64,000 bases of DNA from Chryseobacterium sp. BLS98 (GTDB lineage: Bacteria > Bacteroidota > Bacteroidia > Flavobacteriales > Weeksellaceae). The position numbers and the translations under genes were made by a program. The notes beneath the pieces are model-generated. The model was not told where the DNA came from. It saw only the letters and a list, made by a program, of their open reading frames with translations, and searched no databases. Shown piece by piece: positions 17,048 to 24,242 of this stretch (positions are counted from its first letter, which is position 1; every line of letters starts with the position of its first letter). The DNA lies in the NCBI RefSeq assembly GCF_001045445.1, contig NZ_LFNF01000005.1:248001-312000 (forward strand), given 5' to 3'.

Positions 17048-17281
17048 TCAATCTCTGTGATGTTTGTGTCCTTTGTTTTTATGATGGTGACCTCTGTTGT
17101 CATAATCATAATAATACACTCTTTTTTTAACCTGTCCGGGTGCGTAGTACCTTGCGCTTCCACCATATACTTTTTTAGCCTGTCCCGGCGGGAGCCTTCT
17201 TGCGTGATGATCATGCACCACACATGAAGTCATCATTAACATAACGGTTATTACCCCCACAATTTTAATTAAACCTTTCAT
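17048..17281 (-). CDS. Small His/Lys-rich lipoprotein with PPGQAKK motif
   Basis: Starting at the ATG at 17281 (an upstream start would add eight residues before the signal), the 77-residue product has a signal peptide ending in MMTSC (Cys20). The mature part has two similar phrases, LPPGQAKKVYGG and YAPGQVKKRVYY, and a His/Lys tail (GHHHKNKGHKHHRD). Similar short Flavobacterial proteins are sometimes labelled 'quinol oxidase subunit 4' by transfer, but nothing here supports an oxidase role. Metal or nucleic-acid binding by the tail is a guess. Confidence 0.7.
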   Translation of the reverse strand: MKGLIKIVGVITVMLMMTSCVVHDHHARRLPPGQAKKVYGGSARYYAPGQVKKRVYYYDYDNRGHHHKNKGHKHHRD

Positions 17282-17437
17282 ATTTTCCACTTTTTCAAAT
17301 TTCAATATGGCAATAACAAGGTTAATGCCAAAGTAGGTTTTGAGAATTTTTATATTGGAGAGCCAGAAGGCTTAAAAAGCTTTTGAATTCAGAGATTCCC
17401 TAAAGTATTGGTTTCTAATTTAAAGAATATCTATTAC

Positions 17438-17932
17438 TTAACCTACAATTTCACTTCGCTTTTCAAACAGGATAACATCTTTCCACTGGCCGTTAAGTTT
17501 TCCAATTTTCTTTCTGACTCCTACGGTTCTGAACCCATTTTTCTGGTGAAATTTTATCGACGCTTCATTTTCGGGAAAGATACTGGCCTGAAGGGTCCAG
17601 AAACCATGGCTTTCGCTATCAAGGATCATCTTTTTCAACAGGACTGATCCTAAGCCTTTCCCCTGGTATCTATTGTCAAAATAGATGCTTACTTCAGCAA
17701 CTCCTTTATAACATTCCCTTTTGCTTACCGGCTTCAAAGCGCACCATCCTACTATTTCATTGTTTTCGTTTTCCAGAACCCAGCGGCAGTCGTTGAAATA
17801 ATCCATATTCCATGCTTCGGCGGTAGGCACTTCTGTTTCAAAAGTGGATATTCCTCCTTCCAAGCCCTGTTTATAAATTTCCAGCACTTTTTTTTCATCA
17901 CTGGGAAGCATTTCTCTTAATTCGTAATTCAT
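17438..17932 (-). CDS. GNAT-family N-acetyltransferase (phosphinothricin/methionine sulfoximine type)
   Basis: A 164-residue cytoplasmic acetyltransferase. The acetyl-CoA loop RYQGKGLG (about residues 88-95) is intact, and the opening FETEVPTAEAW together with VGWCALKPVSKRECYKGVAEVSIYF and the C-terminal FHQKNGFRTVGVRKKIGKLNGQWKDV match the Pat/Bar/YncA subgroup, which acetylates small amino-acid analogues. Its physiological substrate is not evident. It lies 7 bases after the DUF421 gene, so the two are probably cotranscribed. Confidence 0.88.
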   Translation of the reverse strand: MNYELREMLPSDEKKVLEIYKQGLEGGISTFETEVPTAEAWNMDYFNDCRWVLENENNEIVGWCALKPVSKRECYKGVAEVSIYFDNRYQGKGLGSVLLKKMILDSESHGFWTLQASIFPENEASIKFHQKNGFRTVGVRKKIGKLNGQWKDVILFEKRSEIVG

Positions 17933-17939
17933 ACTTTAT

Positions 17940-18452
17940 TTAATGGTATTTTCTTTTATTTTTTCTTTTGATTCTTGTATAATGGGTTTGTTTTTCAGTT
18001 TCATCTTCTGAAATAACGCTAATATTTCCATCTACTTCAAGGATGGAAAGCTTTACATCTTTTATTTTCTCTACTCCATGTTCCCTAATGGCTTCTTCCA
18101 ACTCATCCCGGGTAATCTTCACCCTGTTCAGCGCAGTCTGGTCTACTCTTCCGTCCCTGATCAGAATGACAGGATCTTCTTCCATAAATGTTTCAAATTT
18201 ACGGTTGGAAAACATCAGCCTTTTCAGGATAAAATTGGCGGCAAACAGAACAAGTGCAGCGATAAGTCCGCCCTGAAGCGAGGTATTCTGTCCTACCATC
18301 GCATTCTGAACTGCGTTGGAAATAAGCAGAAGCAATACTACATCTCCCGCATTGAGTTGGGAAAGCTGATTTTTACCAAAAAGACGGATAGCAATTACCA
18401 TAAAAAGGTAAACGCACAGGGAACGTACGACAACATCAAGAATAGGGTTCAC
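17940..18452 (-). CDS. DUF421 (YetF-like) membrane protein
   Basis: A 170-residue protein with three membrane helices in the first 80 residues (VVVRSLCVYLFMVIAIRLFG; NAGDVVLLLLISNAV; GGLIAALVLFAANFIL), followed by the cytoplasmic YcaP/YetF domain, including EEDPVILIRDGRVDQTALNRVKITRDELEEAIRE split across residues 91-125 and SILEVDGNISVI. The family is linked to the cell envelope and sporulation in Bacillus; its role in Bacteroidota is unknown. The basic C-terminus (RIKRKNKRKYH) is unremarkable. Confidence 0.87.
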   Translation of the reverse strand: MNPILDVVVRSLCVYLFMVIAIRLFGKNQLSQLNAGDVVLLLLISNAVQNAMVGQNTSLQGGLIAALVLFAANFILKRLMFSNRKFETFMEEDPVILIRDGRVDQTALNRVKITRDELEEAIREHGVEKIKDVKLSILEVDGNISVISEDETEKQTHYTRIKRKNKRKYH

Positions 18453-18575
18453 AGATCATGTTTTATAATCAAATGTATAAAATTTTACGATCGATGCTCC
18501 ATTTATTTTTAGCTTAAAAAGAAATTCCGGAAATTTTAAGAATAATTCCTGCTTTAAAAGTACAAAGCAATAAAA

Positions 18576-18602
18576 AACCGCCTGTTAAAAGCGGTTATTT
18601 TT
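18576..18602 (-). terminator. Terminator of the bacteriocin-like peptide gene
   Basis: AACCGC (18576-18581) pairs with GCGGTT (18591-18596) around a TG/TTAAAA loop. On the minus strand the stem is followed by a run of T, directly behind the peptide's stop codon. Confidence 0.8.
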
Positions 18603-18737
18603 TTAAGGACATTGAGAAATCTGAGCTTCGCTGCATACTGTTTTATTGAGTCTCTCACAGAATACACAATAAATTTTAGGAGATCCTCCGTACACTGCCT
18701 TTAATTCTTCTTTGTTAAGCTTCTTTAAATTTTTCAT
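18603..18737 (-). CDS. Bacteriocin-like peptide with double-glycine leader (44 aa)
   Basis: This short gene encodes a 44-residue peptide. The leader MKNLKKLNKEELKAVYGG has the features of double-glycine leaders cleaved by C39-peptidase ABC transporters: charged N-terminus, conserved hydrophobic positions (Leu4, Leu7, Leu12, Val15) and Gly17-Gly18. The 26-residue core has four cysteines (24, 27, 35, 43). Chryseobacterium and relatives have many such 'bacteriocin-like' proteins, and no killing activity has been shown for most. A -7-like TATATTTA lies upstream, and a terminator follows at once. No dedicated exporter, modification enzyme or immunity gene is adjacent. Confidence 0.75.
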   Translation of the reverse strand: MKNLKKLNKEELKAVYGGSPKIYCVFCERLNKTVCSEAQISQCP

Positions 18738-18934
18738 ATTGTTTTAATTTGTTTGATAAATATAGAACGTTTTTCCTGAACATTTATTATAGTTTATACA
18801 TAAAATTTTCATTATTTACAGGAATTACAAGAAATTTTAAAAAATACTTCCGTATCATATGTCTTTATGGTGAAATATTGTTTATAATATATTATGTATC
18901 TTTAAATACACCAAAACAATAAAATAATATTGAA

Positions 18935-19414
18935 ATGATCACACCAAAAGGAGCCCACACGGGGCAATTAGATCCGGCAAAGAAATCATTAATCTCTAAT
19001 GGTCTTCTTTCCGGCCAGGATGATATCAGCAATTACAACAAAGGAGTATGTCATGATGTGGTGGCGTATGCCCTTTACTTGCGAGGGGCCGCTATATCTC
19101 CGGATGAACTTGTTCAATATAGAGCTCAGGGATGGCTTAATAAATTCAATTATTCTGCGGGAGACAAATGGAACGGTTACTCGGTGATCCCTAAGGGAAA
19201 AGCTGTTGGCTTCTACAGGTTAAGGGATAAAACATGGTTTCACTCTGCTATCACTACAGGAAACTGTTCAGAAATCAGATCTGTAAATGGTTTCTCACTG
19301 GGAACGGCATGGTCGGTTCCGGCAGACATGAAGTGGGTTTTAGGCAAGCCTAATGAAGATGGAACATTCAATTATGACGGGACAAAAATAGAGGTATACA
19401 TATCTTCTTTGTAA
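18935..19414 (+). CDS. Small protein with papain/NlpC-P60-like Cys-His-Asn pattern
   Basis: I do not recognise a named family. The 159-residue product has no signal peptide or membrane segment. Its layout resembles NlpC/P60 and CHAP hydrolases: Cys39 opens a helix (GVCHDVVAYALYLRG), then a 'GD.V.F'-like strand (KGKAVGFYRLRD, 88-98), His103 opens a strand (FHSAITTGN), and Asn118 follows (IRSVNGF). These could form a catalytic Cys-His-Asn triad for peptide or peptidoglycan cleavage. A weak promoter (TTG, 16 bp, TATCTTTA) lies at 18878-18904, and a strong hairpin ends it. Lack of a signal peptide fits a cytosolic enzyme or a secretion-system effector. Confidence 0.55.
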   Translation: MITPKGAHTGQLDPAKKSLISNGLLSGQDDISNYNKGVCHDVVAYALYLRGAAISPDELVQYRAQGWLNKFNYSAGDKWNGYSVIPKGKAVGFYRLRDKTWFHSAITTGNCSEIRSVNGFSLGTAWSVPADMKWVLGKPNEDGTFNYDGTKIEVYISSL

Positions 19415-19419
19415 ATACT

Positions 19420-19470
19420 AAGCCTTGGTTTAATTTTAATAAAAGTTATCAAATTTAAACCAAGGCTTTA
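19420..19470 (+). terminator. Terminator after the papain-like gene
   Basis: A perfect 14-bp stem (AAGCCTTGGTTTAA, 19420-19433, with 19455-19468) followed by TTATT. The gene it ends is isolated on the plus strand. Confidence 0.85.
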
Positions 19471-19570
19471 TTATTCAATTTACAGCAGCCTCCTTTTCTC
19501 AAAAACTGCGTATTTTATTTACAGCGTTAATACATATCAATATTTTAAGATAAAAGATATTGTATGAATA

Positions 19571-19978
19571 TTATCGGTTATGTATTTCAACTGTTACGGG
19601 CATTTCATAAGTGTAAGAAACCAAATTATCGTTTAATTGTTTACGGTCTACTCTATAATCAAGTTCGCTTAAAACATTTTCAATTTCTTTGCTTACAACT
19701 TTGCAGTCGCCATTAGAATGAACATTTACTATTTTGCCATTTTTTGAAATATCAAATTTTACGACTGAGTTTACTGTTCCTTGTTTGTAATCAGAATTGG
19801 TAAGGTCAAAGTTCTCCATCAATTTATTCCTTATATCATTAAAGGTTTCTTTATTCTTACTCAACTGAATTTCCTCAATGGTATTATGATCTGATATCTG
19901 TGCTTTAGCCGTATTATTTACAGCTATGAATCCACAAACTAAAAATGAAGCGATTAATATTTGAACTTTATTTTTCAT
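19571..19978 (-). CDS. Small secreted protein with TonB C-terminal-like domain
   Basis: A 135-residue exported protein: the signal peptide ends near NTAKAQ (residues 1-26). The pattern VVKFDISKNGKIVNVHSNGDCKVVSKEIENVLSEL (residues 68-103, with a 'strand-turn-DxxGKV' followed by a helix) resembles the TonB C-terminal fold, which is common in free-standing form in Bacteroidota. No membrane anchor or proline spacer is present, so it is not a classical TonB. Its regulation cannot be read. Confidence 0.6.
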   Translation of the reverse strand: MKNKVQILIASFLVCGFIAVNNTAKAQISDHNTIEEIQLSKNKETFNDIRNKLMENFDLTNSDYKQGTVNSVVKFDISKNGKIVNVHSNGDCKVVSKEIENVLSELDYRVDRKQLNDNLVSYTYEMPVTVEIHNR

Positions 19979-20244
19979 AACTCTTTGGTTTTAAATATTA
20001 TGTATATCTCCTTTACCAAAGTTATGAAATAATTCATGTTAAATTCACATTGAGTTAACATTAAATTAACATTAAAATCTAATAATTTGATTATCAGATA
20101 GATAAATTTAAATAAAGTTGAAAAATTAATATTGAAAGAGTAAATTAATCTTATTTTAACCTTATTATTAATTGATTTTGGGTTAAAAAAAAGAATCTGC
20201 ATTGCAAATTCTTTTATCTTTTAAGTTAATGTCTTTATAAGCTC
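19979..20244. other. AT-rich gap with no gene; direct repeat of TTAACATTAAA
   Basis: Apart from a weak AAGAAT...ATTCTT hairpin (20191-20213) with a T-tail that probably ends uvrA, this gap holds only very AT-rich DNA. The phrase TTAACATTAAA is repeated in tandem near 20055-20075. The one open frame here is composed of such sequence and is not supported as a gene. Confidence 0.6.
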
Positions 20245-23076
20245 TTATTCCAATTCACGTTTCAGGAATTTTCCTGTTAAACTTTTCTTAGACTTTACAA
20301 TCTCTTCAGGAGTTCCCTGTGCAACAATCTGCCCACCATGTTTTCCGCCTTCAGGGCCAACATCAATGATATGATCTGCCAGTTTAATCACATCCATATT
20401 GTGCTCAATGATGATAAATGAGTTTCCTAGCTCTACCAACTGATTGATGGCCTCCATCAGGATTTTTACATCTTCAAAGTGAAGCCCGGTTGTCGGCTCA
20501 TCTAAGATATACAGTGTATTTCCGGTCTGTCTTTTTGAAAGTTCTGTTGCCAGCTTGATACGCTGTGCCTCTCCGCCTGATAATGTTGTAGATTGTTGTC
20601 CAAGCGTGATATAGCCTAATCCTACATCCTGCAGGGTTTTTACTTTAGCAAAGATTTTAGGTATGGGTTGGAAAAATTCTACGGCTTCATCAATGGTCAT
20701 ATCCAGCACATCGGAGATCGATTTTCCTTTGTAACGTACTTCGAGTGTTTCTCTATTGAAACGTTTTCCGTTGCAGGTTTCGCAATGTACGTATACGTCG
20801 GGAAGGAAATTCATTTCAATGACTTTCAATCCTCCTCCCTGACAGGTTTCACATCTTCCTCCTTTTACGTTGAAAGAAAATCTTCCCGGCTTATAACCAC
20901 GGATCTTACTTTCCGGAAGTTCTGCAAAAAGGTTTCTGATATCTGTAAACATTCCTGTGTAGGTGGCAGGGTTAGATCGGGGTGTTCTTCCGATCGGTGT
21001 CTGATCTACATCTACAATTTTATCAATATTCTCGAGGCCTTCAATCTTTTTATACGGAAGAGGTTCCTGAACTGCTCTGTAAAAGTGTTTATTAAGGATC
21101 GGATACAAAGTTCCGTTAATCAGGGAAGACTTTCCACTTCCTGAAATTCCGGTTACCACAACCAGTTTTCCTAATGGGATATCAAGGGTAACATTTTTAA
21201 GGTTGTTTCCTGTAGCACCTTTCAACAGGATGTTTTTACCATTCCCAGCCCTCCTTTTCGAAGGGACTTCTATTTTTCTTTCTCCATTAATGTACTGTGC
21301 CGTAATAGTGTCTGCCTTTAAAAGGTCTTTAGGTTTTCCCTGCCAGAGTATTTCCCCACCGAATTTACCGGCTCTAGGACCAATATCCAGAACCTCATCA
21401 GCTTCCAGGATCATATCTTTATCATGCTCTACAACAAGGACGGAATTTCCGATATCCCTAAGATTTTTCAGGGAGTTGATCAGCCTTTCGTTATCTCTCT
21501 GGTGAAGTCCGATACTCGGTTCGTCCAGGATATACAAAACATTAACAAGCTGTGACCCGATCTGTGTGGCAAGACGTATCCTTTGGGATTCACCGCCGGA
21601 AAGGGTTTTTGAGCTTCTGCTTAAACTCAGGTAATCCAAGCCTACATCCAGAAGGAACTGAAGCCTTGTTTCAATTTCTTTTAAGATTTCGTGGGCTATG
21701 ATTTTATGTTTTTCTGAAAATTTATCCTTAACGTCTGATAACCACTCTTTCAAGTCAGATAAACTAAGAGCATTGATCTCAGCAATATTCTTTCCGTCTA
21801 TTTTAAAACTTAAACTTGCCTGCTGAAGACGTGTCCCTCCACATTCCGGGCAAGTTTCTTCAGTGGTAAAATGTCTCTCCAGAAGCACTGCCTCGTAAGA
21901 TTCTCTTTCATCGATGATTTCTTCCATAAAGGCAATCAGACCATCGAAGCTTATTTTTATTTTTTTGGTAATCCCTGCATATTTCAGGTCTTTATTAAAT
22001 TCTTTGTGACACCCGTTGTAAATATAATCCAATGCTTCTTCAGGGATATCCTGCATGGGCGTAGCCATCCCCAATCCAAAGATCTCAAGAATATTTTTGA
22101 TCTGGGACAGTATCCACTTATTGGATTTGATATCTTCCAGCGGCAGCAATCCACCCTGGTTAATAGACAGTTTAGGATTATCGATGAAATAGTCGGTGTT
22201 GATTTTCTTAATCGTTCCCAATCCTTTACATTCCGGGCAGCTTCCTTTCGGAGAGTTGAAAGAGAATGTATTGGGTTCCGGAAGAGCAAGCGAGTGTCCG
22301 GTTTCTGCATCCATCAGGTTTTTGGAGAAATATTCTATTTGAGTATCTCCCAGCTTCTGAATTCCGATGATGCCTTCGCCCATTTCCATTGCAGTACGTA
22401 AGGATTTCTCCATTCTGGCTTCGGAGGCGTTTTCTCCAATGATCCAGCGATCGATCACAATATCAATATCATGGGTTTTGTAACGGTCCAGCTTCAGATC
22501 GTATTCTATATCCTGCAGCTCACCATCAATTCGGGCCTGACCGTAGCCCTTCTTTGCCATCTGTACAAAAAGCTCGTGATAATGTCCTTTTCTGGAACGT
22601 ACGACAGGAGCAAGAAGCATTATCTTTTCTCTCTTGTAGTTTTCCTTGATGGTTTCCAGAATCTGATCTTCCGTATAGCTTACCAGCCTCTTCCCTGTAG
22701 AAAGAGAGTATGCATCAGAAACCCTGGCAAACAGCAAACGAAGAAAGTCATAGAGCTCCGTAACAGTTCCTACAGTGGATCTTGGGTTTTTATTGGTGGT
22801 TTTCTGCTCTATTGCAATTACAGGAGAAAGTCCTTCTATCTTATCCACATCAGGACGCTCCAGGCCGCCCAAAAACTGCCGTGCATAAGCAGAGAATGTT
22901 TCAATATAACGACGCTGTCCTTCTGCAAAGATGGTGTCAAAGGCCAGAGATGATTTTCCACTTCCGGAAAGGCCGGTAATGACCACCAACTCGTTGCGAG
23001 GGATCTTGACATTAATATTTTTAAGGTTGTGTTCACGTGCTCCGTAAACTTCTATATATTCTGTTGATTTACTCAT
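20245..23076 (-). CDS. uvrA: UvrABC system protein A
   Basis: UvrA recognises bulky DNA lesions and loads UvrB in nucleotide excision repair. The 943-residue protein has two ABC ATPase halves: Walker A GLSGSGKSS (about residues 34-42) and GISGSGKSS (about 642-650), ABC signatures TLSGGESQRI and TLSGGEAQRI, and zinc-finger cysteines in CPECKGLG and CETCQGGG...CETCNGKR. The N-terminal FAEGQRRYIETFSAYARQFL is a UvrA hallmark. A TAATTTTG box at 23119-23112 on the minus strand may be its -7 element. Confidence 0.97.
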   Translation of the reverse strand: MSKSTEYIEVYGAREHNLKNINVKIPRNELVVITGLSGSGKSSLAFDTIFAEGQRRYIETFSAYARQFLGGLERPDVDKIEGLSPVIAIEQKTTNKNPRSTVGTVTELYDFLRLLFARVSDAYSLSTGKRLVSYTEDQILETIKENYKREKIMLLAPVVRSRKGHYHELFVQMAKKGYGQARIDGELQDIEYDLKLDRYKTHDIDIVIDRWIIGENASEARMEKSLRTAMEMGEGIIGIQKLGDTQIEYFSKNLMDAETGHSLALPEPNTFSFNSPKGSCPECKGLGTIKKINTDYFIDNPKLSINQGGLLPLEDIKSNKWILSQIKNILEIFGLGMATPMQDIPEEALDYIYNGCHKEFNKDLKYAGITKKIKISFDGLIAFMEEIIDERESYEAVLLERHFTTEETCPECGGTRLQQASLSFKIDGKNIAEINALSLSDLKEWLSDVKDKFSEKHKIIAHEILKEIETRLQFLLDVGLDYLSLSRSSKTLSGGESQRIRLATQIGSQLVNVLYILDEPSIGLHQRDNERLINSLKNLRDIGNSVLVVEHDKDMILEADEVLDIGPRAGKFGGEILWQGKPKDLLKADTITAQYINGERKIEVPSKRRAGNGKNILLKGATGNNLKNVTLDIPLGKLVVVTGISGSGKSSLINGTLYPILNKHFYRAVQEPLPYKKIEGLENIDKIVDVDQTPIGRTPRSNPATYTGMFTDIRNLFAELPESKIRGYKPGRFSFNVKGGRCETCQGGGLKVIEMNFLPDVYVHCETCNGKRFNRETLEVRYKGKSISDVLDMTIDEAVEFFQPIPKIFAKVKTLQDVGLGYITLGQQSTTLSGGEAQRIKLATELSKRQTGNTLYILDEPTTGLHFEDVKILMEAINQLVELGNSFIIIEHNMDVIKLADHIIDVGPEGGKHGGQIVAQGTPEEIVKSKKSLTGKFLKRELE

Positions 23077-23186
23077 AATTCAGTATGATTCTGCCTGAAA
23101 ATCACAATGTGCAAAATTACGGAATTTTATGGAATTGTAGGGACCGGAAAATTTTTATTCAGGTTTAATTTTAGTTAAATTTTCTA

Positions 23187-23215
23187 TCCTTCGACTTCGT
23201 TCAGTATGGCATTGC
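23187..23215. repeat. Single half-copy of the CTTCGACTCCGCTCAG repeat
   Basis: TCCTTCGACTTCGTTCAG resembles the arm of the palindrome at 1761-1845. No second arm is found nearby. Confidence 0.5.
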
Positions 23216-23240
23216 TCGTACTGCATTTTTTGAGATAAAA

Positions 23241-23265
23241 AAAACCGATACATTGTACCGGCCTT
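23241..23265 (-). terminator. Terminator of the tssE-tssF-lipoprotein unit
   Basis: CCGATAC (23245-23251) pairs with GTACCGG (23255-23261), allowing one G-U pair. On the minus strand the stem is followed by eight T. It lies behind the DUF3829 gene. Confidence 0.8.
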
Positions 23266-23288
23266 TTCTATATGTTTTGTATTTTCTG

Positions 23289-24221
23289 TTATTTCACAAA
23301 TGAATTGTAGGAGTTCAGTACAGATTCGTATGCAGAATCGATCTGGCTGATATCACTATCTGATATTTTTCCTGCTCCTTTGGAATCACGGATCAGTTTT
23401 CTGTAAGTATCCAAAAAGCTGGATGCAGTCTTATTGAAGCTTTCAAACAATGATTTTTTGTAGGCATACTGCGGATCTTTTACGGTAAATTCCAATTTTG
23501 AATTGGCTTCTACCGCTTTAGCCAGCTCATCATATTTTTTCTGAGCTTCCGCTTCGTTGAACTTCCCTGAATATTGCTTATCCAGCACATCTATGTTGGA
23601 ATCCAGAGAATTCATTACGTTTTTGGAAGAAATAATATACTCTTTCATAGGATGATCCTTCAGAATTACTTCTTCTGCGGCATCGGTCGCCGGTTTGATC
23701 TTGGCTACAATATTTTCACCTGAAATAAATAAGGCCTGGGCTTCGGTTTCAATCTCCTTTGTTATTGTTTCAGCTCTTGCTCCTTTGTCGTCTTTATAAT
23801 CTTCGGAATTCATATAGGATTTAAGCTCTTCAAACTTTTTCTCTATACTTTCCTTTTTATTCTTATAAATCTTAAAATCGGCTTCTATGGCAGCTTTGTC
23901 TTTTCCAAAACCAGACGGTATGTCTTTGATCTTCCCGAATGAATAATCCATAGAACCAATCACGATAGGCATGATCATAACATTTCCTCCTTTTGCTTTC
24001 ACAGAGGCTTCGTCCGCATATTTAAGAATGCTTTCTATATGTTTGGATGTGCTTTTATAAGAATCTAAAAAGTTATTATTAAAATCAATAATAGCATTAG
24101 CTTCATTGGCACTGCCCAGGTTCATAACAGATTTTCCAAGCTTGTCAATATCTTTTTTACAGCTGATCATGCTGACGGATGTAAAGGTCAGGGCCATTGC
24201 AAGTACAACAATTTTTCTCAT
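23289..24221 (-). CDS. DUF3829 (YiiG-like) lipoprotein in a T6SS baseplate unit
   Basis: A 310-residue lipoprotein: signal peptide ending in SVSMISC (Cys21), then a long, mostly helical mature part. Charged heptad-like stretches (KNKKESIEKKFEELKSYM; EAEAQKKYDELAKAVEA) and the segment NSNIDVLDKQYSGKFNEAEA fit DUF3829, whose members are of unknown role. It begins 21 bases after tssF and ends in a terminator, so it forms the third gene of a unit with tssE and tssF. A role as an envelope anchor of the type VI machine is an inference from this position. Confidence 0.75.
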   Translation of the reverse strand: MRKIVVLAMALTFTSVSMISCKKDIDKLGKSVMNLGSANEANAIIDFNNNFLDSYKSTSKHIESILKYADEASVKAKGGNVMIMPIVIGSMDYSFGKIKDIPSGFGKDKAAIEADFKIYKNKKESIEKKFEELKSYMNSEDYKDDKGARAETITKEIETEAQALFISGENIVAKIKPATDAAEEVILKDHPMKEYIISSKNVMNSLDSNIDVLDKQYSGKFNEAEAQKKYDELAKAVEANSKLEFTVKDPQYAYKKSLFESFNKTASSFLDTYRKLIRDSKGAGKISDSDISQIDSAYESVLNSYNSFVK

Positions 24222-24242
24222 ATTTTTATAGTTGGTTTAGCT

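Noticed and set aside
18603..19414. A bacteriocin-immunity or bacteriocin-hydrolase operon formed by the peptide and the papain-like gene
   Set aside because: The two genes are on opposite strands with separate terminators, so they are not cotranscribed. A functional link remains only a possibility.
19975..20202. A 75-residue open frame upstream of the TonB-like gene
   Set aside because: Composition reflects AT-rich repeats (TTAACATTAAA); no signal, domain or spacing supports it.
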